DNA of 64,000 bases, taken from positions 680,501 through 744,500 of the forward strand of contig NZ_SDPV01000001.1 in the NCBI RefSeq assembly GCF_004135625.1. Reading direction: 5' to 3'. Source of the stretch: Pelagerythrobacter rhizovicinus. Its GTDB lineage: Bacteria > Pseudomonadota > Alphaproteobacteria > Sphingomonadales > Sphingomonadaceae. Numbering within the stretch: the stretch's first letter is position 1; every line of letters begins with the position of its first letter. Position numbers and translations under genes: made by a program. Positions 30,347 through 39,445 of this stretch are shown piece after piece. The notes under the pieces were generated by a model. It did not search any database, was not told where the DNA came from, and was given only the letters and a program-made list of their open reading frames with translations.

Positions 30347-31078
30347 TCAGGGCGCGGGCGCTGGCACCCACTTCATCACACCGCCGGGAAACGGCGTCCA
30401 CAACCCCGTCTCGATCCCTGCTGCTGCCAAGGCGTCGCTGGTCCACTGGTTGCAGGTGTTGCCGAGGTGATAAGTGCCCGGCGCGTCGTAGAACACGTCC
30501 CAGTCCTCATAGCCGGCATATACGCGGCGGCGGTCGGACGGAAGGATCTGCGCTTCGATCCGGCGGACGAGGCGCGCGTATTCTTCCGGGCGAATGCGCA
30601 GCACACGTGCGGTGTCGCTTGGCGCGGGGCGGACGTAGTGCGCAACGTGGAGCAGTCCGTCGCCGCCGACCGCCGCGTTGATGGCAGTCGGCAACGAGAG
30701 GTCGGCCCAGGTCGGAGTGTTGAGGAATACCTCGCGCTCGCCCCAGCTCACGGAAAGGTGCGTGTAGGGTCGGTCCGATGTGGGCAAATCTGAGGAGGGG
30801 AAGTCCGCGCGCCAGTCCTTCTGCGCGTTGACGAGCGGCATGACGATCGCGGTATGAATGCCATTGGTCTCGATCATGATTTCGACGCCGTGTGCGGGTT
30901 CGGTCCAGCCGCTGTTGCGCGGAATCGAGGATCCGAGCCAGGCGAATGCCATGAAGAGTCCCGCGACGAGCGCGAGCCAGGCAAGGACTTTGCCGGTGAT
31001 CCGCCATACTTTCGCTGCCGCGAGCGCCCGCAGCGTGTCACGCGGCTCCGCCCACCCTCGCGGCCAGGGGGAGGTCAC
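30347..31078 (-). CDS. TIGR02117/DUF2459 family protein
   Basis: A 243-residue membrane-anchored protein of the DUF2459 family. One N-terminal helix (VLAWLALVAGLFMAFAWLG) is followed by a periplasmic domain with HGVEIMIETNGIHTAIVMP, THLSVSWGEREVFLNTPTW and a GNTCNQWTSDAL segment whose Cys may be catalytic. The function of the family is unknown. I chose GTG 31078, which overlaps the prmA TGA as GTGA; ATG 31102 is in frame but would overlap prmA by 28 bases. Confidence 0.8.
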   Translation of the reverse strand: MTSPWPRGWAEPRDTLRALAAAKVWRITGKVLAWLALVAGLFMAFAWLGSSIPRNSGWTEPAHGVEIMIETNGIHTAIVMPLVNAQKDWRADFPSSDLPTSDRPYTHLSVSWGEREVFLNTPTWADLSLPTAINAAVGGDGLLHVAHYVRPAPSDTARVLRIRPEEYARLVRRIEAQILPSDRRRVYAGYEDWDVFYDAPGTYHLGNTCNQWTSDALAAAGIETGLWTPFPGGVMKWVPAPAP

Positions 31079-31986
31079 CGCCTTTTCCGGCGCCGCAGCC
31101 AAAGGATCGACCAGTCGCCGTTCACGAGCCGGGAGGCGAGGCGGAAGCCGGAACGGCTATATACACTGCGCACGCGGGGTTCCTGCCTTTCAAGCAGCCC
31201 AGCGAGGAGCAGGTGCCCGCCCGGTGCCACTGCGCGCGCGAAATCGGGCGCAAGCTCGACCAGCGGCCCCGCGAGGATGTTCGCGATCAGCAAGTCGTAG
31301 GGCGCGCGCGCCTGGAGCAGCGGGTGGTTCATTCCTCCAGCGACGACCATTGCCAGTTCGCCCGCCCGTCCGCCTAGGGCGAAGCCGTTCGCCGCCGCAT
31401 TGCCCTCGACCACGCCAGCGCAGGCCGGATCGATGTCGCTCGCGGTCGCCAGTGCGCGCGGCCAGAGGGCGAGAGCGGCGAAGGCGAGCAGGCCCGTACC
31501 CGTGCCGACATCGGCAAGATTGCGTATGATGGCGCCACTGCGTTTCATGGCGTCGAGCATGGCGAGGCAGCCGGCCGTCGTCGCATGCTGCCCCGTGCCG
31601 AACGCTTGGCTGGCGGGGATCGCCAGGTTGATCAGGCCGGAAGCCGCGCTCGGCGGATGATCGGGAGTATGGACGTGGAAGCGGCCCGCGCGGATCGGCT
31701 CCAGGTCCTGCTGGCTTTCGGTCACCCAGTCGGTGTCCGGCAGCCTCTCTGCGTGCAGGTCCGGTGGGACACCGGCGAACAGCGCGGTCACCATCGCGCG
31801 GTCCGCGCTGTTCGGCTCGCGCGGAAAGTATGCGTCGAGCCGCCACTCGTCGGGGCGATCGTCGGCCAGCTCGAACCCGGTCAGCACGACCTCCGGATCC
31901 CAGTCTGCCGCATCCTCCTGCGCCACCAGCGCCGCCTGGATCGATGGTTTGTCGGCGAACGCCGTGAGTTTCCAGGTGCCGGACAT
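31075..31986 (-). CDS. prmA: ribosomal protein L11 methyltransferase
   Basis: A 303-residue SAM-dependent methyltransferase. Signature segments are PASQAFGTGQHATTAGCL, motif I LADVGTGTGLLAF, DIDPACAGVVEGNAAANG and the NILAGPLVELAPDF active-site strand. PrmA trimethylates lysines and the N-terminus of ribosomal protein L11. An in-frame GTG lies two codons upstream of the chosen ATG. The DUF2459 gene is coupled downstream. Confidence 0.94.
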   Translation of the reverse strand: MSGTWKLTAFADKPSIQAALVAQEDAADWDPEVVLTGFELADDRPDEWRLDAYFPREPNSADRAMVTALFAGVPPDLHAERLPDTDWVTESQQDLEPIRAGRFHVHTPDHPPSAASGLINLAIPASQAFGTGQHATTAGCLAMLDAMKRSGAIIRNLADVGTGTGLLAFAALALWPRALATASDIDPACAGVVEGNAAANGFALGGRAGELAMVVAGGMNHPLLQARAPYDLLIANILAGPLVELAPDFARAVAPGGHLLLAGLLERQEPRVRSVYSRSGFRLASRLVNGDWSILWLRRRKRR

Positions 31987-32032
31987 GGGCACTCACTAGC
32001 CCGATCGCGGCCAACGCGAAAGCGGCGGCGAG

Positions 32033-32755
32033 CTACCGCACGTAGCTCGCCCCGTTGGCGTCCACCGTTGCGCCGGTCATGCTGCCGGGTGCGTCGAGCG
32101 CACAGAACACGGCGATGGCGGCGATCTCCTCCGGCTCCGCGACGCGGCCCAAGGGGATATCGGCCAGCAGGCCGGGGCCGCCGCGGCTCGCGAGATAATC
32201 CCCGGCCATCGCGGTATCGGTGAACCCCGGCGCGATCGCGAAGCTCAGAATGCCGTTCCCAGCATAGGCTCTGGCGATCGTCTTGTGGAGCGCTAGCATG
32301 CCGCCCTTGGCTGCCGCGTAGTGCCAGTGGGCCGGTGAATCCCCGCGGTGGCCCGCGCGGCTGGCGATGTGGACGATGCGGCCGGGCACGCCCCGCTCCA
32401 GCCAGTGCCGCACCGCAAACCGCGCAAGCTGCGCCGCCGAGGTGAGATTGATCCGCAGGGTATCCTCCCACGCGTCAAGCCATTCGATGTCGGAGCGATC
32501 GATGGGATTCGGCTCGAACAGACCTGCGTTGTTAATCAGCACGTCGATCTCACCGCCGGCGCGCGCCACTGCCTCTTCCCACAGCGTTTGCGGGGCCTGC
32601 GGTTCGGAGAGGTCCGCGCCGATGGTCTGCACGTCGTACGGTGCGCTGGCGTGGCGGATCACGCGGACGCCATCGGTCACCGGGCGTGCCTCGATCTGTT
32701 TGCGGATCGCTGCGCCGATGCCGCGACTGGAGCCGGTGATGAGAACATTTGGCAT
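32033..32755 (-). CDS. short-chain dehydrogenase/reductase
   Basis: A 240-residue SDR. The cofactor motif is TGSSRGIG at the N-terminus, NNAG is present, and the catalytic Ser-Tyr-Lys is read as IASRAGH with YAAAKGG. It is FabG-like in length but the substrate is unknown. The ATG at 32755 is 212 bases from divergent sdhC. Confidence 0.88.
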   Translation of the reverse strand: MPNVLITGSSRGIGAAIRKQIEARPVTDGVRVIRHASAPYDVQTIGADLSEPQAPQTLWEEAVARAGGEIDVLINNAGLFEPNPIDRSDIEWLDAWEDTLRINLTSAAQLARFAVRHWLERGVPGRIVHIASRAGHRGDSPAHWHYAAAKGGMLALHKTIARAYAGNGILSFAIAPGFTDTAMAGDYLASRGGPGLLADIPLGRVAEPEEIAAIAVFCALDAPGSMTGATVDANGASYVR

Positions 32756-32904
32756 GTCTTGCGCCTAACGCAGCTTTTCTTCTCCGTCATCCCGCACATG
32801 TGGCGGGCTCAACTTCCCGTGCATGAAGCGCGCCGAGGCGTGGTTCTCGGCCCCAACCCGGGTGATATCCGCGGGGGGATCGTCGCACAGCGTCTGGACG
32901 CGCC

Positions 32905-32932
32905 TTGTCTCGCCAGTCGATTGCGCTAAGGG
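32905..32932 (+). promoter_or_regulatory. candidate promoter of sdhCDA
   Basis: TTGTCTC (32905-32911), 13 bases, GCTAAGGG (32925-32932), close to the Caulobacter housekeeping consensus. The segment GATTGCGCTAAGGGG around the -10 recurs as GATTGCGCTAGGGG at 10403-10416 before the HAD gene, which supports a shared promoter element. The sdhC ATG follows 35 bases later. Confidence 0.45.
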
Positions 32933-32967
32933 GAGGGCGCAATTTCAAGGGCAACCGGACGATCGCC

Positions 32968-33348
32968 ATGGCCGAAAGACCACTCTCCCCGCACCTCAGT
33001 ATCTGGAAATGGGGCCCGCACATGCTGGTCTCGATCCTGCACCGCGTCACCGGCGACGGAATGGCGATCGTGGGGCTGGGCGTGCTGCTGTGGTGGCTCG
33101 GCGCGCTGGCGAGCGGGCCCGAGGCTTATGCGACCTTCACGGAGATTGCGACCTCCTGGTACGGCTACGTCGTCCTGGTCGGCCTCTCCTGGGCGTTCTT
33201 CAATCACATGACGTCAGGCCTGCGCCATTTCGTGCTCGACATCGGCGCGGGATACGAGCTCGGCCTCAACAAGGCCTGGTCGGTCGCTTCCCCGATCATC
33301 GGCATTGCCCTGACGGCGGCGTTCTGGGCCGCATTGCTGCTTCTCTGA
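32968..33348 (+). CDS. sdhC: succinate dehydrogenase cytochrome b556 subunit
   Basis: A 126-residue membrane anchor with three helices. RPLSPHLSIWKWGPHMLVSILHRVTG carries the SPHL and S-x-HR motif at the quinone site, and HMTSGLRHFVLD holds the heme-ligand His. The ATG at 32968 starts with the family N-terminus MAERPLSPH; an open frame back to 32905 includes the promoter. First gene of sdhCDA. Confidence 0.95.
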   Translation: MAERPLSPHLSIWKWGPHMLVSILHRVTGDGMAIVGLGVLLWWLGALASGPEAYATFTEIATSWYGYVVLVGLSWAFFNHMTSGLRHFVLDIGAGYELGLNKAWSVASPIIGIALTAAFWAALLLL

Positions 33349-33359
33349 GGATTTGAACC

Positions 33360-33746
33360 ATGGGTAACGGAACCTCGATCGGCCGCGTGCGCGGGCTTGG
33401 CTCGGCGCACGAGGGCGTGCATCACTGGCTGCTCCAGCGCTTCACTGCGATTGGCAACCTGATCCTCGTGCTGTGGCTGGTCGGCTCGATCCTGCTGCTG
33501 CCCGATCTCTCCTACGCCACCGTCACCGGCTATCTATCGCACCCGCTCGCGGCGACCGCCATGGCGCTGCTGACCGTCAACCCCTTCTGGCACGCGCGCC
33601 TGGGCCTGCAGGTGATGATCGAGGACTACGTCCACACCCCCGGCAACAAGTTCGCGGCGATCGCGCTGCTCAACGTCGCGACCATCGGCGGGGCGGCCTT
33701 CGGCCTGTTCTGCGTCGCCCGCATCGTATTCGGAGGAGCCGCCTGA
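33360..33746 (+). CDS. sdhD: succinate dehydrogenase hydrophobic anchor subunit
   Basis: A 128-residue three-helix anchor. [20 protein letters not shown] is the quinone-side helix and [15 protein letters not shown] has the second heme His and the conserved Asp-Tyr. It lies 11 bases after sdhC, and its TGA shares one base with the sdhA ATG. Confidence 0.94.
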   Translation: MGNGTSIGRVRGLGSAHEGVHHWLLQRFTAIGNLILVLWLVGSILLLPDLSYATVTGYLSHPLAATAMALLTVNPFWHARLGLQVMIEDYVHTPGNKFAAIALLNVATIGGAAFGLFCVARIVFGGAA

Positions 33747-35608
33747 TGGGCAACCCGGCACCCAAGACCGCCACCAACAACCAGGCGAACCAGAAGGCCG
33801 GGCAGCAGCCCGCCTATCCGATCGTCGATCATACCTACGACGTGGTCGTGGTCGGCGCCGGCGGCTCCGGGCTGCGCGCGACGATGGGCGCGGCCGAGGC
33901 CGGTCTGAAGACGGCCTGCATCACCAAGGTCTTCCCGACCCGCTCGCACACCGTCGCGGCGCAGGGCGGCATCGCGGCGAGCCTCGGCAACAACACGCCC
34001 GATCACTGGTCGTGGCACATGTACGATACCGTCAAGGGCTCCGACTGGCTCGGCGACCAGGACGCGATCGAATACATGGTGCGCGAGGCGCCGCAGGCGG
34101 TTTACGAGCTGGAGCACGCAGGCGTGCCGTTCAGCCGCAACGAGAACGGCACGATCTACCAGCGCCCGTTCGGCGGCCACATGCAGAACATGGGCGAAGG
34201 TCCGCCGGTGCAGCGCACTTGCGCCGCGGCGGACCGGACGGGGCACGCGATGCTCCACGCGCTCTACCAGCAGAGCCTGAAGTACGACGCCGACTTCTTC
34301 ATCGAGTATTTCGCGCTCGACCTGATCATGGAGAACGGCGCGTGCCGCGGCGTCATGGCCATGTGCCTCGACGACGGGACGATCCACCGCTTCCGCGCCA
34401 AGGCAGTGGTCCTCGCCACCGGCGGCTACGGCCGCTGTTACTACACCGCGACCAGCGCCCACACCTGTACCGGCGACGGCGGCGGCATGGTGCTGCGCGC
34501 GGGCCTGCCGCTGCAGGACATGGAGTTCGTGCAGTTCCACCCGACCGGCATCTACGGCGCCGGCGTGCTCATCACCGAGGGCGCGCGGGGCGAGGGCGGC
34601 TATCTCACCAACAGCGAAGGCGAGCGCTTCATGGAGCGCTATGCCCCGAGCGCGAAGGACCTCGCGAGCCGCGACGTCGTCAGCCGCTCGATGGCGCTGG
34701 AGATGCGCGAGGGCCGCGGCGTCGGGCCGGAGAAGGATCACATCTACCTCCACCTCGATCATATCGATCCCAAGGTGCTCGCCGAGCGCCTGCCGGGCAT
34801 TACCGAGAGCGGCAAGATCTTCGCCGGCGTGGACCTGACGCGCCAGCCGCTCCCCGTCACGCCCACGGTCCACTACAACATGGGCGGCATTCCCTGTAAC
34901 TATCACGGCGAGGTCGTGACGATCGGGCCTGACGGCGACCCCGAAACCGTCGTCCCCGGCCTGTTCGCGGTGGGCGAGGCAGCCTGCGTCTCGGTCCACG
35001 GCGCGAACCGCCTCGGCTCCAACTCGCTGATCGACCTCGTGGTGTTCGGCCGCGCGACTGGCCATCGCCTCAAGGAAATCATCAAGCCGGGCACGAGCCA
35101 TGAGGAACTGCCGCAGGACAGCGCCGACCTCGCGCTGACCCGCCTCGACCATTTCCGTCACGCCAGCGGCGGTTCGCCGACGGCGGAAGTCCGTGCGGAG
35201 ATGCAGAAGAACATGCAGAAGCACGCGGCGGTGTTCCGCGACAGCAAGCTGCTGTCCGAGGGCGTCGAGCTGCTTCGCAACGTCAACAAGCGGATGGAGG
35301 ACATCCACGTCACCGACCGCTCGCTGATCTGGAACTCGGACCTGATCGAGACGCTCGAGCTCGACAACCTGATGGCGCAGGCGAACGTCACCATCGCCTC
35401 GGCAGAGAACCGCAAGGAAAGCCGCGGCGCCCATGCGCACGAGGACTTCCCCGAGCGCGACGATGCCAACTGGATGAAGCACACCGTCGCCTGGTTCGAA
35501 GGCTGGGGCGGAAACGGCGGCGCGGTGAAGATCGACTACCGCCCGGTGCACGAATACACGCTCACCGATGATGTGGAGTACATCAAGCCGAAGAAGCGGG
35601 TGTACTGA
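33746..35608 (+). CDS. sdhA: succinate dehydrogenase flavoprotein subunit
   Basis: A 620-residue flavoprotein. The FAD-binding [19 protein letters not shown] is near residue 30; [13 protein letters not shown] contains the histidine that binds FAD covalently; [21 protein letters not shown] and [19 protein letters not shown] are substrate and FAD contacts. It oxidises succinate to fumarate and hands electrons to SdhB, which is encoded at 9510-10292. An N-terminal ~20-residue Asn/Gln-rich extension precedes the core. Confidence 0.97.
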   Translation: MGNPAPKTATNNQANQKAGQQPAYPIVDHTYDVVVVGAGGSGLRATMGAAEAGLKTACITKVFPTRSHTVAAQGGIAASLGNNTPDHWSWHMYDTVKGSDWLGDQDAIEYMVREAPQAVYELEHAGVPFSRNENGTIYQRPFGGHMQNMGEGPPVQRTCAAADRTGHAMLHALYQQSLKYDADFFIEYFALDLIMENGACRGVMAMCLDDGTIHRFRAKAVVLATGGYGRCYYTATSAHTCTGDGGGMVLRAGLPLQDMEFVQFHPTGIYGAGVLITEGARGEGGYLTNSEGERFMERYAPSAKDLASRDVVSRSMALEMREGRGVGPEKDHIYLHLDHIDPKVLAERLPGITESGKIFAGVDLTRQPLPVTPTVHYNMGGIPCNYHGEVVTIGPDGDPETVVPGLFAVGEAACVSVHGANRLGSNSLIDLVVFGRATGHRLKEIIKPGTSHEELPQDSADLALTRLDHFRHASGGSPTAEVRAEMQKNMQKHAAVFRDSKLLSEGVELLRNVNKRMEDIHVTDRSLIWNSDLIETLELDNLMAQANVTIASAENRKESRGAHAHEDFPERDDANWMKHTVAWFEGWGGNGGAVKIDYRPVHEYTLTDDVEYIKPKKRVY

Positions 35609-35637
35609 GCCGGCGGCGGGAACGGGAGAAGAACCCG

Positions 35638-36480
35638 ATGAAGCCCTTTCTGCTTGCGGCCGGTTTGCTGCTTTCGACAGCGCCGGCCGCGGCGCAGGAC
35701 AAGATCTTCGACATGCATGTTCACCTCCACGCGGGTGCCGATTCGCTACGCGCCTACGAAGCGCAGAACGACGCGGAAGATATCGAGGTGGATCGTCTGG
35801 GCGCGATGTGGTTCGGCGGACCGAACCAGGCGCTCGCGGGCGAGATCGAGGCGACTCGTACCGCCAATGACGCCTTGCTCGCGCTGGCTGCCGCCAATCC
35901 CGAGCTTCTGCCGATTGCGACCGTTCATCCGTACGATGGTGCGGCGGCGCTGGCTGAACTCGATCGCGTCGCCGAGCGCGGCGTCAGGATTCTCAAAATC
36001 CACCCGCATACCCAGCGCTTCGAGGTGACCGATCCCAGGGTTGCCACCCTCGTCACGCGGGCTGGTGATCTGGGCGTCACGGTGTTGATCGACAATGCCG
36101 GGATCGTGCCGAACGACGCCGTGAACCTGTTCAACCTCGCACTGGCATGCCCCGGAACGACATTCGTCTTCGCGCACATGGGCGGGCTGGATTTTCGCTT
36201 CTGGAACATTCTCGCGCTCGCCCGCACTGCGGACGGGCTGTTCGCCGACAATGTCTATTTCGACGTTTCGGCCACGCTTGTTCTTGCGTCTGGATCGCCG
36301 ATCGAGGACGAATTCGTATGGACGATGCGGAACGTAGGGGTCGACCATCTGCTGCTGGGCTCGGACTTTCCACAGCTGTCGTTGTCACGAACGCTGGATG
36401 CGCTCGATCAGCTACCCTTGACGGAAGAGGAGAAGGCGAAGGTCCGATACGGCAACGCACAGCGTCTGTTCGGGCTCTGA
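35638..36480 (+). CDS. exported amidohydrolase-family protein
   Basis: A 280-residue protein with a clean signal peptide (FLLAAGLLLSTAPAAAQ) and an amidohydrolase-2-like TIM barrel. Metal motifs are FDMHVHLH (HxH), a Lys/His in VRILKIHPHTQ, FAHMGG (His) and LLLGSDFPQL (Asp). It hydrolyses or decarboxylates an unknown substrate in the periplasm. It begins 29 bases after sdhA, so it may be read through from sdhCDA, though no shared role is apparent. Confidence 0.82.
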   Translation: MKPFLLAAGLLLSTAPAAAQDKIFDMHVHLHAGADSLRAYEAQNDAEDIEVDRLGAMWFGGPNQALAGEIEATRTANDALLALAAANPELLPIATVHPYDGAAALAELDRVAERGVRILKIHPHTQRFEVTDPRVATLVTRAGDLGVTVLIDNAGIVPNDAVNLFNLALACPGTTFVFAHMGGLDFRFWNILALARTADGLFADNVYFDVSATLVLASGSPIEDEFVWTMRNVGVDHLLLGSDFPQLSLSRTLDALDQLPLTEEEKAKVRYGNAQRLFGL

Positions 36481-36498
36481 GCCGCCTGCGGTGATAGG

Positions 36499-37383
36499 AT
36501 GGGCCTGGGAAGAAGCCTTCCGGCGCTGACCGCGGCCTTGTTTGCAGTCGCCACGGCCGGCTCCTGTGCCGCCACCCTGCCGCCTCCACCGGACCCGCTT
36601 GGGATCGACCCCTTCTACACCAAGTATGCCAGCGCCCAGGGCATTCCGATAGTCGCATCCCCGCGGGTAGCGGACGGGGCCCTGCTCGGCGCTCGTGCGA
36701 TGATCGAGGACATGCTGGCGTATCGTCCCGATCTTGCCGGGGTTCTCGCGCGCACGGGCTATCGCGTCGCGATCCTCGCTGAAGAGGAGGCGATAACCGA
36801 CCTGCCGGAAAACGCGCACTGGACGAAGCCTGCGCCTGACGATCCGCGGCTGACCCGGTGCGAACGCAAGCACTACGAGGAGCGCATCGGAAGCCTGACC
36901 GACCGCGAGTATTGGAACGCCCGCGCCCGAGGCATCGGCGGCGTACACACCGTCGGAGCGGAGGAGGACGTCCTCGGCAAACGCTCGAGCCGCTACTATG
37001 GCGAAACGATCCTGGTCCACGAGTTTGCGCACAATGTGCTCGATGCGATCCGCATCGCTGATCCGCAGCTCTACGCCGAAGTCGAAACCGCCTATTCCGA
37101 AGCACTCGAGACGGGGCTTTGGCTGGACGAGTACGCAAGCACGACGGTGCAGGAATATTGGGCGGAAGGAACCCAATTCTGGTTCAATTCGAACCGGTTG
37201 GCGGTATTCGATGGCCGGCGCATCCTGAACCATGCGGATCTGGAGGCCTACGATCCACGCCTCGCCGCTGTGCTGCGCCAGGCTTACGGCGAACGGCATC
37301 GGCTGGCCGCCGATCCATTCCATCGCCATCCTGCCCGCGCGCCGCCAGGACCGATTCCGGAGAATACGGCCGAAGTGTGCTGA
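36499..37383 (+). CDS. exported zincin-like metalloprotein (HEFAH)
   Basis: A 294-residue exported protein. The N-terminus may be a lipoprotein signal (Cys23 in ATAGSC, an imperfect lipobox) or a normal one. HEFAH at residues 174-178 is the zincin zinc-binding motif. About 30 residues further, LDEYASTTVQEYWAEGTQFWF contains candidate glutamates for the third zinc ligand. The spacing and the GTQ-WF segment resemble the anthrax lethal-factor-like (M34-type) zincins found in bacteria and fungi, from memory; a precise family is not certain. It sits between the amidohydrolase and a diguanylate cyclase. Confidence 0.6.
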   Translation: MGLGRSLPALTAALFAVATAGSCAATLPPPPDPLGIDPFYTKYASAQGIPIVASPRVADGALLGARAMIEDMLAYRPDLAGVLARTGYRVAILAEEEAITDLPENAHWTKPAPDDPRLTRCERKHYEERIGSLTDREYWNARARGIGGVHTVGAEEDVLGKRSSRYYGETILVHEFAHNVLDAIRIADPQLYAEVETAYSEALETGLWLDEYASTTVQEYWAEGTQFWFNSNRLAVFDGRRILNHADLEAYDPRLAAVLRQAYGERHRLAADPFHRHPARAPPGPIPENTAEVC

Positions 37384-37499
37384 GCGGCCCCCGTCCGATA
37401 CGCAAACGGCCCTTGCGAGCTTTCGACATTTCTTAAGGTTGTACCTGCAGGGCCCCCGCGACCGTAGCAAGGGGGCGCTCGCGAGCGACATCGATAGAC

Positions 37500-38714
37500 T
37501 TGGACGTATTCACGCTCTTCGGCGCCAACGCGATCATCCTGCTGGTGATGGCACTCGGGTTTGCCGCTGCCTGGGCCAAGCGGCGCCGCGAGCGCTACTG
37601 GCCCGTGTGGATCGCGGCCAACCTCGTGCTGGCGACCGCGCTCGCGCTGTTCATGACATTACCCACAGCGGTGCCCACGCTCGCAGCGATTCCGAATGTG
37701 CTCCTGGTCGTCGGCTTTGCTCTGCGCTGGCGGGCCGCGCGTCTTTTTAGTGGCAGCCCAACGACGGCATGGGCCCTCTGGGTGCCGGCCTGCGCCGTCG
37801 GATGGCTGTTTGCCTTGCCTGCCGTGTTCCACGAAGGATTGGTCTTCGCTGCCGTCAACGTCGTCTTGGCGCTTCAGGCCGGTGCGGTTGCCTGGCATTT
37901 CTGGCAGGAGCGCAAACCCGCGTCGGTTTCAAGTCACGGTCTGGTAATCGCCTACGGGGTCATGGCTCTGTCCTTTGCCGCCCGCGTGGTCGAAGGACTT
38001 GCTTTTCTGGACGGGTTCACGAGTTATCTGCCTCTGGACGGAACGCTGCCGGTTCATCTGATAGTGGCAGTGGTCCACACATCCGCGAGTGGCGCTTTCG
38101 CGCTCTCGATCGCCTACGAACGATCTGCGGTGCGGCTACGCGACGAGCGCGACGACGCGCAGCAGAGGGCTCGGAGTCTTGGCTGGCTGGCGGAGCGTGA
38201 CGCGCTGACCGGCCTGATGAACCGCCGCGCGATCGAGCCGCGCTTCGAGGAGTTGCACGCGGCAGGTTTCTGCGCGCTCGCCGTGCTCGATCTCGACCAT
38301 TTCAAGCGGATCAACGATGTTTACGGTCATACGCGCGGTGACGAGGCGCTATGCGCCGCTGCCGCAGCGCTGAACCCGGACGAGGACTGCCTCGCGGTGC
38401 GAATGGGCGGCGAGGAGTTCGTGCTGCTGCTCCGCGGGGCAAAGTCCCGCGAACGGGCGGAAGCGCGCCGACAGGCGATCCCCCGCCGAATCGCGGAAGA
38501 GGTTCCCGATCTGCGTGGTTCCGTCACCGCGAGCATGGGCCTGCTGGAAATCCCGCAGCGGGGCATGGCCGGAGCCGGGTTCCGAGAACTCTATGCCGCC
38601 GCCGACAGGCTGCTCTACAAGGCCAAGAGTGGGGGCCGCGATCGGCTCGTCAGCGAAACGGTAAGCTTGTGTCGCTCCGCGCCGGCCGCGCCGGAGCAGC
38701 GTGAGGCAGCTTAG
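37500..38714 (+). CDS. membrane diguanylate cyclase (GGDEF)
   Basis: A 404-residue protein with six or more N-terminal membrane helices and a C-terminal GGDEF domain. The catalytic loop is RMGGEEFVLL; substrate site residues appear in LDLDHFKRINDVYGHTRGDEAL. The inhibitory I-site (RxxD five residues before GGEEF) is missing: the place reads DEDC, so product inhibition is not expected. It makes cyclic di-GMP, which a PilZ protein at 59860 may bind. The start is TTG 37500, whose N-terminus MDVFTLFGAN suits such proteins; no other start precedes the first helix. A GCCCCC/GGGGGC hairpin lies upstream at 37452-37476. Confidence 0.88.
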   Translation: MDVFTLFGANAIILLVMALGFAAAWAKRRRERYWPVWIAANLVLATALALFMTLPTAVPTLAAIPNVLLVVGFALRWRAARLFSGSPTTAWALWVPACAVGWLFALPAVFHEGLVFAAVNVVLALQAGAVAWHFWQERKPASVSSHGLVIAYGVMALSFAARVVEGLAFLDGFTSYLPLDGTLPVHLIVAVVHTSASGAFALSIAYERSAVRLRDERDDAQQRARSLGWLAERDALTGLMNRRAIEPRFEELHAAGFCALAVLDLDHFKRINDVYGHTRGDEALCAAAAALNPDEDCLAVRMGGEEFVLLLRGAKSRERAEARRQAIPRRIAEEVPDLRGSVTASMGLLEIPQRGMAGAGFRELYAAADRLLYKAKSGGRDRLVSETVSLCRSAPAAPEQREAA

Positions 38715-38748
38715 GGTCCGTACTCAATTGGAGCAAGGATCGTGATCG

Positions 38749-38782
38749 CCCATAGAGGTCCTAGAGCATCGCTCTATTGGGC
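38749..38782. terminator. possible terminator between convergent genes
   Basis: Nested inverted repeats: GCCCATAGAG with CTCTATTGGGC outside, TAGAGC-ATC-GCTCTA inside (38762-38776). It overlaps the last codons of the cyclophilin gene. Weak evidence; the position between the convergent cyclase and cyclophilin genes is the main support. Confidence 0.4.
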
Positions 38783-39445
38783 CTCGGCCCGCCGCGCCTC
38801 GATGATTTTCACCGGCTCAGCCAGCATCTGGCCCTTCATCCAGCCTTCGCCCTTGTTCGGATCGGTCGGCGCGGCGTAGATCGCGCGGACGACGTCCATG
38901 CCTTCGACGACATGGCCGAAGGCGGCATAGCCGGCGCGCAGCTCGGGGTCCTCCGAGGTAGGATCGGCATCCATTCCCGGTTGTTCCTGCAGCATGATCG
39001 AGAAGTCGCCGGTGGCCGTGCCCGGCTCATTTCGAGCCATGGAGAGCGCGCCCGCGGTGTGGAGCACGCCCGTCTCGCTGGTCGGCTCGTGCGCGATCGG
39101 GGGCAGGATGCGCTCGGGATCGTGCTGCGTGCCGGCCTGGACAAGTCCGTTGGGTTGCTCGCCCCAGTCGAGCTGCATAGCGCGGTAGAAGACGATCCCG
39201 TCGAAACGGTCCTCGTCCACATAGCGCAGGAAGTTCGCAGCAGTGACCGGCGCACGCTCGGTCTCGATCGCAACGGTGATGTCCCCCATCGTCGTCTCGA
39301 GCACGACGAGCGTGGTGTCGGGCTCGTCCGCCGGAGAAGGTGGAGGCGCAGGTGTCTCCTGCGCGAAAGCGGCGGAGGCGAGTGCGAAGGGCAGGGCGAG
39401 CGCGGCGAATCGTCCGAACATGCCGCGACTATGCCTGACTTTCAC
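38774..39445 (-). CDS. exported cyclophilin-type peptidylprolyl isomerase
   Basis: A 223-residue cyclophilin-fold PPIase with a signal peptide (FAALALPFALASAAFAQ) and a short Pro-rich linker. The fold is seen in TTMGDITVAIETERAPVTAANFLRYV, FDGIVFYRAM, GALSMARNEPGTATGDFSIML and FGHVVEGMDVVRAI. It speeds proline isomerisation in the periplasm. GTG 39445 overlaps the TGA of the oxidase gene (GTGA); ATG 39421 gives a shorter signal peptide and is the alternative. Confidence 0.9.
   Translation of the reverse strand: MKVRHSRGMFGRFAALALPFALASAAFAQETPAPPPSPADEPDTTLVVLETTMGDITVAIETERAPVTAANFLRYVDEDRFDGIVFYRAMQLDWGEQPNGLVQAGTQHDPERILPPIAHEPTSETGVLHTAGALSMARNEPGTATGDFSIMLQEQPGMDADPTSEDPELRAGYAAFGHVVEGMDVVRAIYAAPTDPNKGEGWMKGQMLAEPVKIIEARRAEAQ

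Noticed and set aside
33626-35551. 641-codon minus-strand frame across sdhA
   Set aside because: Shadow of sdhA; no domain and no ribosome site.
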